From Bacteroides congonensis (lineage in GTDB: Bacteria > Bacteroidota > Bacteroidia > Bacteroidales > Bacteroidaceae), in NCBI RefSeq assembly GCF_900130125.1, contig NZ_FQXY01000011.1, positions 930,001 to 994,000 of the forward strand: 64,000 nucleotides of DNA, read 5' to 3'. Shown in pieces: positions 24,533-34,327 of this stretch (position 1 is its first letter; every line of letters starts with the position of its first letter). The position numbers were made by a program, and so were the translations under genes. The notes under the pieces are model-generated. The model saw nothing but the letters and a program-made list of their open reading frames with translations. It was not told where the DNA came from and made no database searches.

Positions 24533-25340
24533 AATAGACCAGGAAAAGTTTGAGAAATTTGTTCTGACAGCTACAAATTCAGAAGCTGATATTTTTGACT
24601 CTTTGCAGGATCGCATTGATATTTCAACGGGGAAGTTACAAAGCAAAGTGTTTGGGACTGTTTTGGATATGCAGAAATTACCGGAAAATATGACGGTAGA
24701 AGTGGAGCGTTTTATCTGTATGGATGCTTTTGCCGAAGCAATACCTTTACTGGACCTCATTTTAACAGAAAACGGGTTTGGGGTAGTGAGCAATCAGAAT
24801 CAGTCTCCTGCATCACGTGAAAGAGTGGATACGTTACGGAAGCAGATAAGGCAGTCGGCTGATGATGCCCTGGATGATATTATTAATTCCCTGATAGGTC
24901 ACAAAGAATGGTGCAAATCAGCCTATGCTACCCTGTTGATTAATTCGCTGTATTTTACAGCTGACCAGTTACGGGATTATGCGGGAAAACCGGATGCGCA
25001 TCGCTCTGATTTACTCTCTCTTCGTTCGGTAATTAGTGAGGCGGAAGAATTGGTAATGCGGACAATATCCGCGCAATTCTTCAGTTATCTGCTGTCACGA
25101 CTTCGGGAAAATGTTTTGGAAGATTACGAAGTATTATTGGTGTGGACGCTAAGAAATGCGGTCGGCTTTTTTATCAATAAACAGGAAGCGGCTTTCAAAC
25201 GTGAGCTGGATACGGCGGTGAACCTCTTGGAGAATAATATAGAGAAGTTCCCGGTTTATAAGAATAGTGAGGCGTACAAGGTTAAACACTTTGAATACTA
25301 TAAGAATGAGAAAGAAGATTCCTGCTACTTTTTCGGATAA
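24525..25340 (+). CDS. Hypothetical connector-region protein
   Basis: A 271-residue helical protein, starting inside the portal gene's last codons. Genes directly after a portal usually encode head-tail connectors or completion proteins, so that is the working guess. No motif is recognised. It overlaps the next gene by 35 bp. Confidence 0.5.
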   Translation: MIKIDQEKFEKFVLTATNSEADIFDSLQDRIDISTGKLQSKVFGTVLDMQKLPENMTVEVERFICMDAFAEAIPLLDLILTENGFGVVSNQNQSPASRERVDTLRKQIRQSADDALDDIINSLIGHKEWCKSAYATLLINSLYFTADQLRDYAGKPDAHRSDLLSLRSVISEAEELVMRTISAQFFSYLLSRLRENVLEDYEVLLVWTLRNAVGFFINKQEAAFKRELDTAVNLLENNIEKFPVYKNSEAYKVKHFEYYKNEKEDSCYFFG

Positions 25341-26079
25341 TGTGCTTAATTTCTCACTGCCGGACAGCTGGGAGAAATTGGAGCAATGGCAACTTAGGTA
25401 TATTTGTTACGTGATGTCTAAATTTGACGAAGCTAAGGCAAAGACATACATATTCATCCGCTTCTTGGGGATTCGTGTACTTCGGAAAAAAGATGATGGG
25501 TGGGTATGCTCTGTCCGGTTGGATAAGAAGATATATTTCTTTCTTGAAAATTGGCAGATACAATCCTTTATTAAAGTGCTGGATTTCATAGGCACTCCGG
25601 GAACCCATCCGGTATGTTTGAAGAAGATAGGAAAGTTACAGGCTGTCGATGTCCTTTTGCGTGGCGTTCTTTTTAAAGATTATCTTAGTATAGAGAATCT
25701 TTATCAGGGGTATTTGCAGACTAATCGGCAGGACTTGCTAGTGAAGATTGCCAGGCTCTTATACTTGGATAAAGGTGGAAATCATTCACGAAGTATCTCT
25801 TTTTCTGATGCTGAATTATTATCAGTCTTTATTTGGTATGCGGCTCTCAAAAACCGTTTTGCGATGGCTTTTCCTTATTTCTTTAGGAAATCAGGGGATG
25901 AGAATGGAGATGCCGGCAATATGGCGGATGTGATGAACGCACAAATTAGGGCTTTGACTTCAGGTGATATAACAAAGGAACAAGAAGTATTGAACATGGA
26001 TTGCTGGCGTGCGCTTACTGAATTGAACGAGAAAGCCCGTGAGACAGTCGAATTTAAGAAAAAGTATGGAAACAAATAA
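25306..26079 (+). CDS. Hypothetical virion-region protein
   Basis: A 257-residue helical, basic protein. The start at 25306 (MRKKIPATFSDNV) is preferred over the frame opening at 25267. It overlaps the next gene by 14 bp. Tail assembly chaperones often lie near here, but no slippery sequence was spotted. The function is unknown. Confidence 0.5.
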   Translation: MRKKIPATFSDNVLNFSLPDSWEKLEQWQLRYICYVMSKFDEAKAKTYIFIRFLGIRVLRKKDDGWVCSVRLDKKIYFFLENWQIQSFIKVLDFIGTPGTHPVCLKKIGKLQAVDVLLRGVLFKDYLSIENLYQGYLQTNRQDLLVKIARLLYLDKGGNHSRSISFSDAELLSVFIWYAALKNRFAMAFPYFFRKSGDENGDAGNMADVMNAQIRALTSGDITKEQEVLNMDCWRALTELNEKARETVEFKKKYGNK

Positions 26080-26569
26080 TTTATTTGATGCAATCGGCTA
26101 TTTCAAGAACATAGCAAGTAAGAATAGATTGGCAAAAGCTAACGGTTTTTATCCCTGCGCTTGCTCCGGTATGAACACGTTGGATGAAGTTCTGGCAAAA
26201 TTAAAAAAGGAATCAGCGTTTATTTCGGTGGATGATACGAACGACGGCGTAACTGAGCGCCGTTCTTCTGGCGGATTTTTTAAGAAAAGGACATTCACTG
26301 TGTTCATTATGAAAAGATACAAATACGGAGATATGGCTAGTCGTCAGGCTTCGATGGATATTTGCAGGGAATTGTCACGTCAGATGCATAGTCGTATGTT
26401 GAAGGACCGTGAAAATATGGGGAGTAAGCTAATATATATGAATACGGATAACGTGTACAGCCGTGAATTTGGAGAATACTTCATCAACGGATGTACAGGA
26501 GTTTATTTCATGGTAGATGTTTCAGAACCTATAAACCTGATGTACGATGCGACAGAGTGGGACGAATAG
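26066..26569 (+). CDS. Probable head-tail connector or tail completion protein
   Basis: A 167-residue protein from ATG 26066, overlapping both neighbours. The mix of strands and helices, its length and the order (portal, two helical proteins, this one, then a gp10-like protein) suggest a tail completion or terminator role. No diagnostic motif is visible. Confidence 0.5.
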   Translation: METNNLFDAIGYFKNIASKNRLAKANGFYPCACSGMNTLDEVLAKLKKESAFISVDDTNDGVTERRSSGGFFKKRTFTVFIMKRYKYGDMASRQASMDICRELSRQMHSRMLKDRENMGSKLIYMNTDNVYSREFGEYFINGCTGVYFMVDVSEPINLMYDATEWDE

Positions 26570-27083
26570 TAACCGGGCAAGTGCAACGGCAGAGGACAGG
26601 AAGAGATACCAGGAAGAATGGGAGAAGATGATGATTACCATTTGGCGGGAAAAGATTATGCGGCTTCATGTCGTGGATACCACGCAGTTGCATAATGAGA
26701 TTACCGGTAACACTCTCTCTTCCACAACGGATTTGACTACGATTCAACATAAGTTCCTGGAATATGGAATCTATCAGGACTGTGGAACGGGGCGTGGTTA
26801 TTCAAAGGGTAACGGTGGTAACTTGGAGTTTCTCGACCCCTTGATGCGTAAAAAAGAGTATGCGCACAAACAGAAATCCGGAAAGATAACAATGGGAGAA
26901 CCCAGGAAGCCGCGTGAATGGTTTTCACGGGCATACTTTGCGTCGGTCATGGTGCTTAAGGAGCAGATGGCGTATATGTACGGTGAAGAGTTTTGTGGCA
27001 TGCTCGTAGAAAAGATAGAGGAAGCAAATCACCATCGTAGCACTTCCATGCGCTCCAGGCTATGGGGAAGCCGGAAGCGGTAG
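26547..27083 (+). CDS. Probable neck/tail protein
   Basis: A 178-residue basic protein. The central segment KFLEYGIYQDCGTGRGYSKG resembles that of HK97 gp10-like neck proteins in Bacteroides phages, where a Tyr-Gly-rich loop precedes a basic region. It overlaps the previous gene by 23 bp and is the last gene before the giant tail protein. Assignment is tentative. Confidence 0.5.
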   Translation: MRQSGTNSNRASATAEDRKRYQEEWEKMMITIWREKIMRLHVVDTTQLHNEITGNTLSSTTDLTTIQHKFLEYGIYQDCGTGRGYSKGNGGNLEFLDPLMRKKEYAHKQKSGKITMGEPRKPREWFSRAYFASVMVLKEQMAYMYGEEFCGMLVEKIEEANHHRSTSMRSRLWGSRKR

Positions 27084-27140
27084 TGTCTTTTTATCTATAA
27101 TTACATAGTAGTTCCTTCGCTAATAATTTAAAAAAAGATT

Positions 27141-30100
27141 ATGGAGGAACTATTAAAACAAGCTGCTGTCATTCGTGACGAAACGGATGAATCTAAAAAC
27201 ACAGCGGAGCGTGTCGGTACGTTGTTTATTGACATAATTGAAAAGATGGGGTTGATAGTCCCGTCTGAATCAATAGACGGTGATTCGCTCCAATTTACGG
27301 CTGATGCTAAATCGGTAAAGCTGGCCTTCTCTGCTTTGGATGGGAATGGCAACCGGGTAAACAAAGAATTGTCTATCCCGGTCGCCACTCTTCAGAAAGC
27401 GGGTGTAATGTCACCGGAATTGCTTGCAAGCATGCAGAAATCTGTTAGCGATGCTTTGGGAGCAGTTACCACGGAGCAAAAAGACCGGGGGGACGCTGAT
27501 ACTAATTTGCGCAACAGTATAAATGAAATCAATCAAAAGGTAGGGAAGAATAGTGGTATTGCTCCACTGGATAAAGACGGTAAAGTTCCATCGGAAAACT
27601 TACCTGCCCCTCTGGGACTGGGTGATTTGGAAACTGAAGCCTTTCCTGGTAACAGGGGTGGTGCACTGGAAAAGGTTATGGATAATATTCCTTCGCCTCT
27701 CATCCTTCCAGGCTCTTTGTCTACAAATGTGTCGGCTTCCGATTTCCTGATAGAATACCAGGTTAAGGACAAAGATACGGGCAAGGAAGAAACCGGACGG
27801 CTTATCTTACCGATGGTCACTCAGGAGAAAGCCGGTATCATGTCGGCTGAAGATAAGGCAACACTGGACAAATTAAAGAATAGCGGTGGCGGTGGTTCCG
27901 GTAGCGGCTTCTATGACGTGACTAAACAACACCCTCTTGAAGATGGTTTCTATACTTTGGCAACGGCTGTTGCAGCTTTGGAAACCGCGGAAATTCCTGA
28001 CGGCAAGAAACCGGGCCTTATCATCACTTTTGAGATTTCAGCCGGGACCTGGGAAGACTACCGCTTCTCCGGAACCGACATTTCTACTTTCCTCACCCCT
28101 GCAAGTTGGGAACGGCATGGCGGCGGTGACGCAATAAAGGAAGTGTCCGTCAATGGTGAAACCCTTGTGCCGGATGGAACGGGCAAGGTGAACCTCGAAA
28201 TAGAACAACAGGAAACTGACGCTACCCTGGATGAAGAATCTACGAACGCCATTCAGAACGCCCCGGTTGCAGCCAAATTCAAGGAAATTGAGGGCAGTTC
28301 TCTGTTTACCAGTGATGTGACGGAGAACGAGGACAACACCGTCACTGTCGCGTTAAAAAACAAATCAGGGGAGAATGTGACGGAATTTACCATACCGGCC
28401 GGAAAAGGCGGTGGTGGAGAGGAAACGGGCACTACCACTAAAATCGCCCTGACCTCATCCGTTGACAATCCCATCATAAAAGAAGGCGGTTCTGCTGTTC
28501 TTTCTTATTCATACGACCATCAATACGCTTCCGGAGATGACAAAGGTATGTCTACCGGGCAAAAGGCTGACATCACGATCACAATGAACCGTGGTTCCCA
28601 AACAGTCTATTCCCAGACAATCAATGACGTCTCATCCGGTACATATTCCCTCGACTTGTCTAAGTACTTGATGTTGGGTACTACTGAAATTTATGTGCGT
28701 GCTGTCGTTACTGACCTTGAAGGGAAGAAACAAACCAAGCAATCCTTTACTTCCGTAAAGGTTATTACCTTGTCCCTTACTTCCAGTTATAACATAGCTT
28801 CCCCCATATCCGGTTATGAATCCGGTTCTACCGCATCTGTTCCTTTTACCGTGTCCGGAACAGGAAACAAGGTTGTTACCATGTACCTGGACGGAGTTGA
28901 GAAGGAGAGTAAAACTATAACTAAATCCGGTCAGACCAATGGCAGCTTCAGTATATCAATGACCGGGCTTCTTCCCGGTCGGCATACGGTGCAGATGATT
29001 GCTGAACTTCAGGCGTCCAGTGAACTGACAATCCAGTCGGAAAGCATCTACTTTGATATATTTAAGGCTGGTTCGGGTAAACCGCATGTGGGAGCCAGGT
29101 TCCGCTTCCCTGACGGACGTATCTTTGATGAAACGGAACACCTGACTCCGCATGTCGGGGTGGGACAGTATGAGAAACTGCAATTCGATTTCATTGCTTA
29201 CGACGAGGAGCGGACGCCTGTTGACCTGACTGTATACCGGAATGGCAAGTTAAGCCAGACTGTCAGTGTCCCCCGTACTGTACAAGTGTACTCAAACCGT
29301 TTCACGGAGCAGGAACAGGTTGACATGAAATTCGTGTGTGGTGAAACGGAATACCCTTTCTGTATCGACGTCACCAAATCATCCATTGATATCGAAGAAA
29401 TAACGGCTGACCTGAGCTTGAAATTAATAGCTTCGGGGCGTAGTAATACTGAAGGGAACCCGGCATCGTGGAGTTATGAGGATGTCGAAACGAGTTTCAC
29501 GGGCTTTGACTGGAAATCGAACGGATGGACTGGGGATACGTTGAAGTTGACTAATGGCGCATCCATTGACATCAATTATAAACCGTTCTCCACCGATGCG
29601 ACAACCAACGGGGCTACTTATGAATTTGAACTGAAGTGTTCAAACGTGACAGACCGTAATGGTGTCATCCTCTCCTGCATGGCGGGCGGCATCGGCTTCC
29701 AGGTTACAACCCAGGAAGCGAAAATGCTTGCTTCCGGCGGCTCCGAAGTGAGCACCCTGTTTGCTTCGGATTTGGATTTGAAAATAGCTTTCGTCATTAA
29801 TCCCAAATCAAAGAACCGCCTTCTTGAATTGTATGTCAACGGGATAAGATGCGGTGGCAAACAGTATGCTGCTACCGAAAGTTTCCGTCAGGAAGAAGCC
29901 GCTACGATAACTGTCCATTCGGAAGCTGCTGACGTGGACTTGAAGAACCTGCGCGTTTACAAACGTGGTCTGACCGATGATGAAGAGCTGACCAACTATT
30001 TCGTAGACCGCCCGACTGCTGAAGAAATGGTCACATTGTTTCAGAAGAACGATGTGATGAATGATGAAGGTACGGATGTTGACATTGAAAAACTACGCGC

Positions 30101-32552
30101 CCAAGGTAAGAGCGTGATGCGTATCGTGGGTGACGTTGACCTGGTTAACGCTACGAACAACAAGAAATTTGAAGTCCCCGTCGATGTTTATTTCTACTCC
30201 AAGTACGGAAAGGAATATGACTTCATTCTTCGTAATGCAGGGCTTCGGATACAGGGTACATCGTCCACTACCTATCCCCGTAAGAATTATAGGCTTTACT
30301 TTGAGCGTTCCGAGAAATACGGCACTACCCTTGAAGTCAACGGTGTTGACGTTCCTGATTTGACGTATTCCTTCAAACCGGGTGCGCGTCCTGTCAGCAT
30401 ATTCTGTTTCAAGGCTGACTTTTCCGACAGTTCATCCACCCATAACACCGGAGCTGTGCGCCTGGTTTGCGACGTATGGCGCAAATGTGGGTTCCTTACA
30501 CCGCCTCAGGCTGCATATACCGGACCGTATGACGTCCGTATCGGTGTGGATGGCGAACCGTTCGACTTGTTCTGCAATGATGCCTACTACGGGAAATATA
30601 ACTTTAACAATGAGAAATCGGACTCTCATATAGTCTATGGGTTCGAGGGTATCGAGGGTTTCAACGACGCTGCCACTTTGGGAGAAAACCGTAACAAGTG
30701 TATTTGCCTTGAGTTCCTGAACAACTCCCATCCGTTGTGTCTTTTCGGCACTTCCAACATAACTGCCGAAAACTTCGCTGACGGTCTGGAATTTCGTTTC
30801 AAACCGGACAAGACATGGGATAATGCAGACGAGGAAGATAAGGCGGCTGTAAAACGTTTGTGGGAATGGGTGCAATCCTGCAAGGGTAATCCTGCAAAAT
30901 TCGCGGCAGAGGTTGCCGATTACTTCGATGTGAAATTCTTGTGTGCATGGTATTTGATTACAGATTACTTTATGGGCGTCGACAGCCGGGCGAAGAACAT
31001 GATGTTCTGTACCTGGGACGGTATTCATTGGTATATTTTGCCGTATGATATGGATACCTTGTTAGGTGTCCGGAATGATTCCGTATTGAAATACGGCTAC
31101 ACCATCACCCATGAAACGTTCGATGACTCTATCGGCTCGTATGCTTTTGCCGGACATGACAGTCTCCTTTGGGATTTGGTTCGTACCGGATTGAAAGAAA
31201 AACTGATAGAGGTTGCCGGAGTAATCCGTAGTAACATGAGCACTGAAGAAGTCCTGGATATGTTCAATGTCAAGATGATGGGCAACTGGTGCGAGCGAAT
31301 CTATAATAAAGACGGGGAGTTCAAGTATATCAAACCCCTTATTGAAGGAGTTGAAACGCTTGAGGGAACGAAGTTCTATGATTATCTGTATGCCATGCAG
31401 GGAAGCCGTTACGCTCACAGAACCTTTATGATAAAGAATCGTTTTGCCCTGCTCGATGCGCAGTATGTCGCCGGAACATATCGCCAGGATTCTTTCGCGT
31501 GTTACTTCGGCTATAAATTCTCCACCGATAACCGGAAGCTCCGCATCACGGCTTTGGAGAGATATTATTTCGGTTATGGCTATACGTCTGGTACTCCGAC
31601 ACAATCGGCTGTATTGGCCGAGGATGAAGATTCAGTCGTTGAGCTTACGTTCAAACAGGATTTGATAGTGAATGACCCTCAGTATGTCTACGGCGCTAGC
31701 AAGATAAAGAAACTGGATTTGACGGATGTTTCCCATGCTATTTTGCAGACATTGAACCTTAATACTTGCCGTGGACTTCAGTGGTTGGATGTCAGTTGTT
31801 CCAAAACACAGACAACCTTGAACGCAATCTTGGTCAATAGTTGCAAGAACCTGCGCTACCTGGCTATGTCCGGTCTGAAATCACCTAATTTCACGAATTT
31901 GGACTTGTCGGAGAATGGACGCCTGGAGACATTCATAGCCAATAAAACTTCAATTGCGGGTGTGGCTTTCGCTTCGGGTGCTCCTCTTTCCCGCCTGGTG
32001 CTTCCTTCCTCTCTCCAGGCACTCGAATTACGCAACTTGAACAAGCTTTCCAATAGTGGAATAACTCTTGAAGGTGTCTCTAACCTTACGCGTCTGATAA
32101 TAGAGGATTGTGCGTTAATCTCTTGGAATATCCTGGTTAAAAAGTGTACAGCCGTTAGATACCTTCGTGTAACCGGTATTGATATGGAAGGAGACTATTT
32201 ATTCCTTTCCGGATTCCAAAAATATGGCGGTGTCGATGAAAATGGGGCGAATACCGCCCGTTGCTGCCTGTTGGGTGAATACCGCTTGGATATTGTAATA
32301 GAAAACGATGAACTGGAATCCTTGAAGGCTTATTTTGACGGCTTGAAAATCATCATGTCACTTTCTGCCTTCATTAATGAAATTGACAATTTCAATGCCG
32401 AATCCTACGGTGGAGAACCTTATTATCCTGAAGTCACATTGGATAATGTGGGTGAAATAATGGATTATTATAACGGCGAATCTTACGAAGAATACCTTGA
32501 ACGCTTCGCCAAAGATAACATGGATATTAACGACCTAGTAAACAGTAATTAA
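27141..32552 (+). CDS. Giant tail protein with LamG-, CotH- and LRR-like parts
   Basis: This 1803-residue protein is probably the tail fibre or tip. The N-terminal 270 residues look like a virion-attachment and fibre region with two ...QKAGVMS/QEKAGIMS... repeats and a Gly/Ser linker. Ig-like beta domains lie at about 435-700. A LamG/concanavalin-like domain lies at about 780-950 (TFTGFDWKSNGW-type start, LYVNG). A CotH-kinase-like domain lies at about 1030-1310: GLRIQGTSSTTYPRKNYRL, then DSRAKNMMF and LPYDMDTLLG. Leucine-rich, BspA-like repeats follow at about 1515-1690. It stands directly before the diversified ligand-binding genes, so it may carry them on the virion. Confidence 0.75.
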   Translation: MEELLKQAAVIRDETDESKNTAERVGTLFIDIIEKMGLIVPSESIDGDSLQFTADAKSVKLAFSALDGNGNRVNKELSIPVATLQKAGVMSPELLASMQKSVSDALGAVTTEQKDRGDADTNLRNSINEINQKVGKNSGIAPLDKDGKVPSENLPAPLGLGDLETEAFPGNRGGALEKVMDNIPSPLILPGSLSTNVSASDFLIEYQVKDKDTGKEETGRLILPMVTQEKAGIMSAEDKATLDKLKNSGGGGSGSGFYDVTKQHPLEDGFYTLATAVAALETAEIPDGKKPGLIITFEISAGTWEDYRFSGTDISTFLTPASWERHGGGDAIKEVSVNGETLVPDGTGKVNLEIEQQETDATLDEESTNAIQNAPVAAKFKEIEGSSLFTSDVTENEDNTVTVALKNKSGENVTEFTIPAGKGGGGEETGTTTKIALTSSVDNPIIKEGGSAVLSYSYDHQYASGDDKGMSTGQKADITITMNRGSQTVYSQTINDVSSGTYSLDLSKYLMLGTTEIYVRAVVTDLEGKKQTKQSFTSVKVITLSLTSSYNIASPISGYESGSTASVPFTVSGTGNKVVTMYLDGVEKESKTITKSGQTNGSFSISMTGLLPGRHTVQMIAELQASSELTIQSESIYFDIFKAGSGKPHVGARFRFPDGRIFDETEHLTPHVGVGQYEKLQFDFIAYDEERTPVDLTVYRNGKLSQTVSVPRTVQVYSNRFTEQEQVDMKFVCGETEYPFCIDVTKSSIDIEEITADLSLKLIASGRSNTEGNPASWSYEDVETSFTGFDWKSNGWTGDTLKLTNGASIDINYKPFSTDATTNGATYEFELKCSNVTDRNGVILSCMAGGIGFQVTTQEAKMLASGGSEVSTLFASDLDLKIAFVINPKSKNRLLELYVNGIRCGGKQYAATESFRQEEAATITVHSEAADVDLKNLRVYKRGLTDDEELTNYFVDRPTAEEMVTLFQKNDVMNDEGTDVDIEKLRAQGKSVMRIVGDVDLVNATNNKKFEVPVDVYFYSKYGKEYDFILRNAGLRIQGTSSTTYPRKNYRLYFERSEKYGTTLEVNGVDVPDLTYSFKPGARPVSIFCFKADFSDSSSTHNTGAVRLVCDVWRKCGFLTPPQAAYTGPYDVRIGVDGEPFDLFCNDAYYGKYNFNNEKSDSHIVYGFEGIEGFNDAATLGENRNKCICLEFLNNSHPLCLFGTSNITAENFADGLEFRFKPDKTWDNADEEDKAAVKRLWEWVQSCKGNPAKFAAEVADYFDVKFLCAWYLITDYFMGVDSRAKNMMFCTWDGIHWYILPYDMDTLLGVRNDSVLKYGYTITHETFDDSIGSYAFAGHDSLLWDLVRTGLKEKLIEVAGVIRSNMSTEEVLDMFNVKMMGNWCERIYNKDGEFKYIKPLIEGVETLEGTKFYDYLYAMQGSRYAHRTFMIKNRFALLDAQYVAGTYRQDSFACYFGYKFSTDNRKLRITALERYYFGYGYTSGTPTQSAVLAEDEDSVVELTFKQDLIVNDPQYVYGASKIKKLDLTDVSHAILQTLNLNTCRGLQWLDVSCSKTQTTLNAILVNSCKNLRYLAMSGLKSPNFTNLDLSENGRLETFIANKTSIAGVAFASGAPLSRLVLPSSLQALELRNLNKLSNSGITLEGVSNLTRLIIEDCALISWNILVKKCTAVRYLRVTGIDMEGDYLFLSGFQKYGGVDENGANTARCCLLGEYRLDIVIENDELESLKAYFDGLKIIMSLSAFINEIDNFNAESYGGEPYYPEVTLDNVGEIMDYYNGESYEEYLERFAKDNMDINDLVNSN

Positions 32553-32554
32553 TT

Positions 32555-33346
32555 ATGAGTACAAAAGAACAAAGCGCCACCCTGCTGCGCTTGAACAAGC
32601 AGGCGCAAGTATCAGCACTGAATGCTGTGGGATTCTCGGACATCACCGAGAACTCCCGCGCTTCCGAGTTTGGGCAACGCATCAAATGGGCTGGCGGCCT
32701 GTTGGACCTCTGCTTGGCTTGTAACCGCATCTCTGACAACTCCAAGGCGTACTTTACAGCCGCCGAATGGAACTCGCTCACCCCCGCCAATAAACAACTT
32801 TATATCAAACGTGGCTTACGTATCCGCGCCCGTGGTCTTTCATTTGTCATAGCCGCCCAGGAATGTTATAGCGATACGCTTACCAGCCTTTTCCCTTGGG
32901 GTGGACAAGGAAAAGCCATCGACGGTCTTTCTAATAAATCTTTAGGCGCTGCGTATAGTTGTCGAACCGGTGAAGAGGATACCAACCTTATCATCACCGC
33001 CTTGAAGGATCAAAATAATGGCGGTGTCATCAGCGCTCCTGCTGCCGAAGCCGCCAAAGCGTATAAGGCGTTCACTCTTGATGGTGACGGTATCGAGGAC
33101 GACTCCAACTGGTATCTTCCTTCTTTGGCTCAACTAATCCTCTTTTATCGCTACCGTGACCGTATCGACGAAATGATGCGTACGTTTTGGAGCAGTGACT
33201 CATGCCTGTTGGCTGATAAATACTACTGGTCCAGTACTATCTATGACACAAGTAACGCTTGGGGAGTTGAGATAAATACCGGGCGTGTGTACATATATGC
33301 TAGGAATACTAGTCTATTTCACGTCAGAGCTGTCACCTCAGAATAG
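32555..33346 (+). CDS. Target-like lectin-fold protein (non-matching VR)
   Basis: A 263-residue protein paralogous to the next gene. The C-terminal 110 residues have the DUF1566/C-type-lectin pattern WYLPSLAQL...YYWSST...AWGVEI..GRV....VRAV used by retroelement targets. Its last 35 residues align with the variable region of the neighbour (W-V--TG-V--R--VR), but the DNA differs from the template at many non-adenine positions. So the current template cannot have generated it recently. It starts 2 bp after the giant tail gene and may be the fixed partner or an old target. Confidence 0.75.
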   Translation: MSTKEQSATLLRLNKQAQVSALNAVGFSDITENSRASEFGQRIKWAGGLLDLCLACNRISDNSKAYFTAAEWNSLTPANKQLYIKRGLRIRARGLSFVIAAQECYSDTLTSLFPWGGQGKAIDGLSNKSLGAAYSCRTGEEDTNLIITALKDQNNGGVISAPAAEAAKAYKAFTLDGDGIEDDSNWYLPSLAQLILFYRYRDRIDEMMRTFWSSDSCLLADKYYWSSTIYDTSNAWGVEINTGRVYIYARNTSLFHVRAVTSE

Positions 33347-33371
33347 TCTTAACTTAATATTATATAATGAA

Positions 33372-34181
33372 ATGGATAAAAATAACGCTAGCGCTATGCT
33401 TCTGCGCATCAATAAACAAGACCAAATCGAAGCTTTAAAGTCATTAGGCTTTACAAATGTAGATGAAAACACCTCTGCAAGCGACGTCGCTAGATATATG
33501 CGCTGGGCTGGCGGCCTGCTAGACCTGTCCCTTGCTACCCTTCGCATTGAGGACGGTGAGCAAGTTTTTTTCACCGCTTCTGAATGGAACTCCATGAGCG
33601 CGAATAACCGCTCCAAGTATATTCGTATCGGTATCCGGCTTCGTGCCGAGTGCCGTCAGTTTATCATCGCCAAAAGCGACTGTATCGACGATGGCGGAAA
33701 TAAAACGTTCAAATGGGGCGGCTATGGGACAGACTTGCGCGGACTGAAAAACTATGGCAACGGTAACCAGGGACTCCATGACACGTTTGACGGCAAGGAG
33801 AATACTGATATAATCGTAGAAGCGCTCGCTGGCGTCAAGGATACTCAGGGGACTATCGGCGCCCCTGCTGCCGAAGCTGCACGGGCATATAAAGCTTGTA
33901 CTCTTGAAACCGACGGAATTGAGGATACGACCGTGTGGAATCTGCCCGCACTGGGCGAATTAATGCTCATGGCTAAATATAAACTGGAGATAAACGAACT
34001 TGCAACCACTATGTTTGGTAGTCAAAATATATTTACAAACGATTGGTATTGGTCTAGTACTGAATGGGATGCTTCCAGCAGTTGTTACGTGGGCTTCCTC
34101 AGCGGCAGCGTCCTCACGACCTACCGCCAGAGCGCGACCCGGGTTCGTCCCCTCGCCGCAATAAACACTTTATCCCTTTAA
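33372..34181 (+). CDS. DGR target protein with variable C-terminus
   Basis: A 269-residue lectin-fold receptor-binding candidate. The conserved part contains NLPALGELMLMAKY and DWYWSSTEWDASS. The C-terminal residues 237-264 are encoded by the variable repeat at 34081-34161, ending in RVRPLAA as in the template reading. Positions where the template has AAC codons encode Y, G, L, S, L, T, Y, S and T here. These surface residues would make the binding site. The start at 33372 fits the paralogue's start and the downstream gap; the frame is open from 33285. By position it is a virion tail-tip adhesin. Confidence 0.85.
   Translation: MDKNNASAMLLRINKQDQIEALKSLGFTNVDENTSASDVARYMRWAGGLLDLSLATLRIEDGEQVFFTASEWNSMSANNRSKYIRIGIRLRAECRQFIIAKSDCIDDGGNKTFKWGGYGTDLRGLKNYGNGNQGLHDTFDGKENTDIIVEALAGVKDTQGTIGAPAAEAARAYKACTLETDGIEDTTVWNLPALGELMLMAKYKLEINELATTMFGSQNIFTNDWYWSSTEWDASSSCYVGFLSGSVLTTYRQSATRVRPLAAINTLSL
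34081..34161 (+). repeat. Variable repeat (VR) of the DGR
   Basis: It aligns without gaps to 34838-34918 (offset 757). There are 16 differences: 13 at template A positions (34843, 34849, 34850, 34855, 34856, 34860, 34865, 34870, 34871, 34877, 34879, 34889, 34895) and 3 elsewhere (34842 G to T, 34848 T to G, 34859 C to G). The last 23 bases are identical and would act as the homing region. Confidence 0.92.
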
Positions 34182-34210
34182 TTCTTTATCCCTTAGATAG
34201 TTAGCGCAGC

Positions 34211-34236
34211 AAAAGCCCCGGTAGGGGCTTTTCGTT
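34211..34236 (+). terminator. Stem-loop after VR (terminator, possibly homing hairpin)
   Basis: AAAAGCCCC (34211-34219) pairs with GGGGCTTTT (34224-34232) around GGTA. It can end transcription of the target genes. DGRs also need a hairpin shortly after VR for efficient homing; this one is 50 bp from VR, so it could serve both. Confidence 0.65.
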
Positions 34237-34255
34237 TTCACTTTTTAGTCATAAA

Positions 34256-34288
34256 ATTGTGTTAATTGGTTTGCAGTTGTTAACTTTG
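34256..34288 (+). promoter_or_regulatory. Promoter of the avd-RT operon
   Basis: TAACTTTG at 34281-34288 fits the -7 box, and ATTG at 34256-34259 lies 21 bp upstream. This lets avd, the template RNA and RT be expressed independently of the tail genes. Confidence 0.6.
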
Positions 34289-34327
34289 TGCCCTCTAATA
34301 GATACATTAAAATATTAAAAAATTAAC

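Noticed and set aside
30432..31028. Antisense ORF (198 codons) in the giant tail gene
   Set aside because: It lies within the CotH-like coding region and has no features of its own.
33243..33340. Active variable repeat in the first target-like gene
   Set aside because: It differs from TR at many non-adenine positions, so it is not a recent product of this template.
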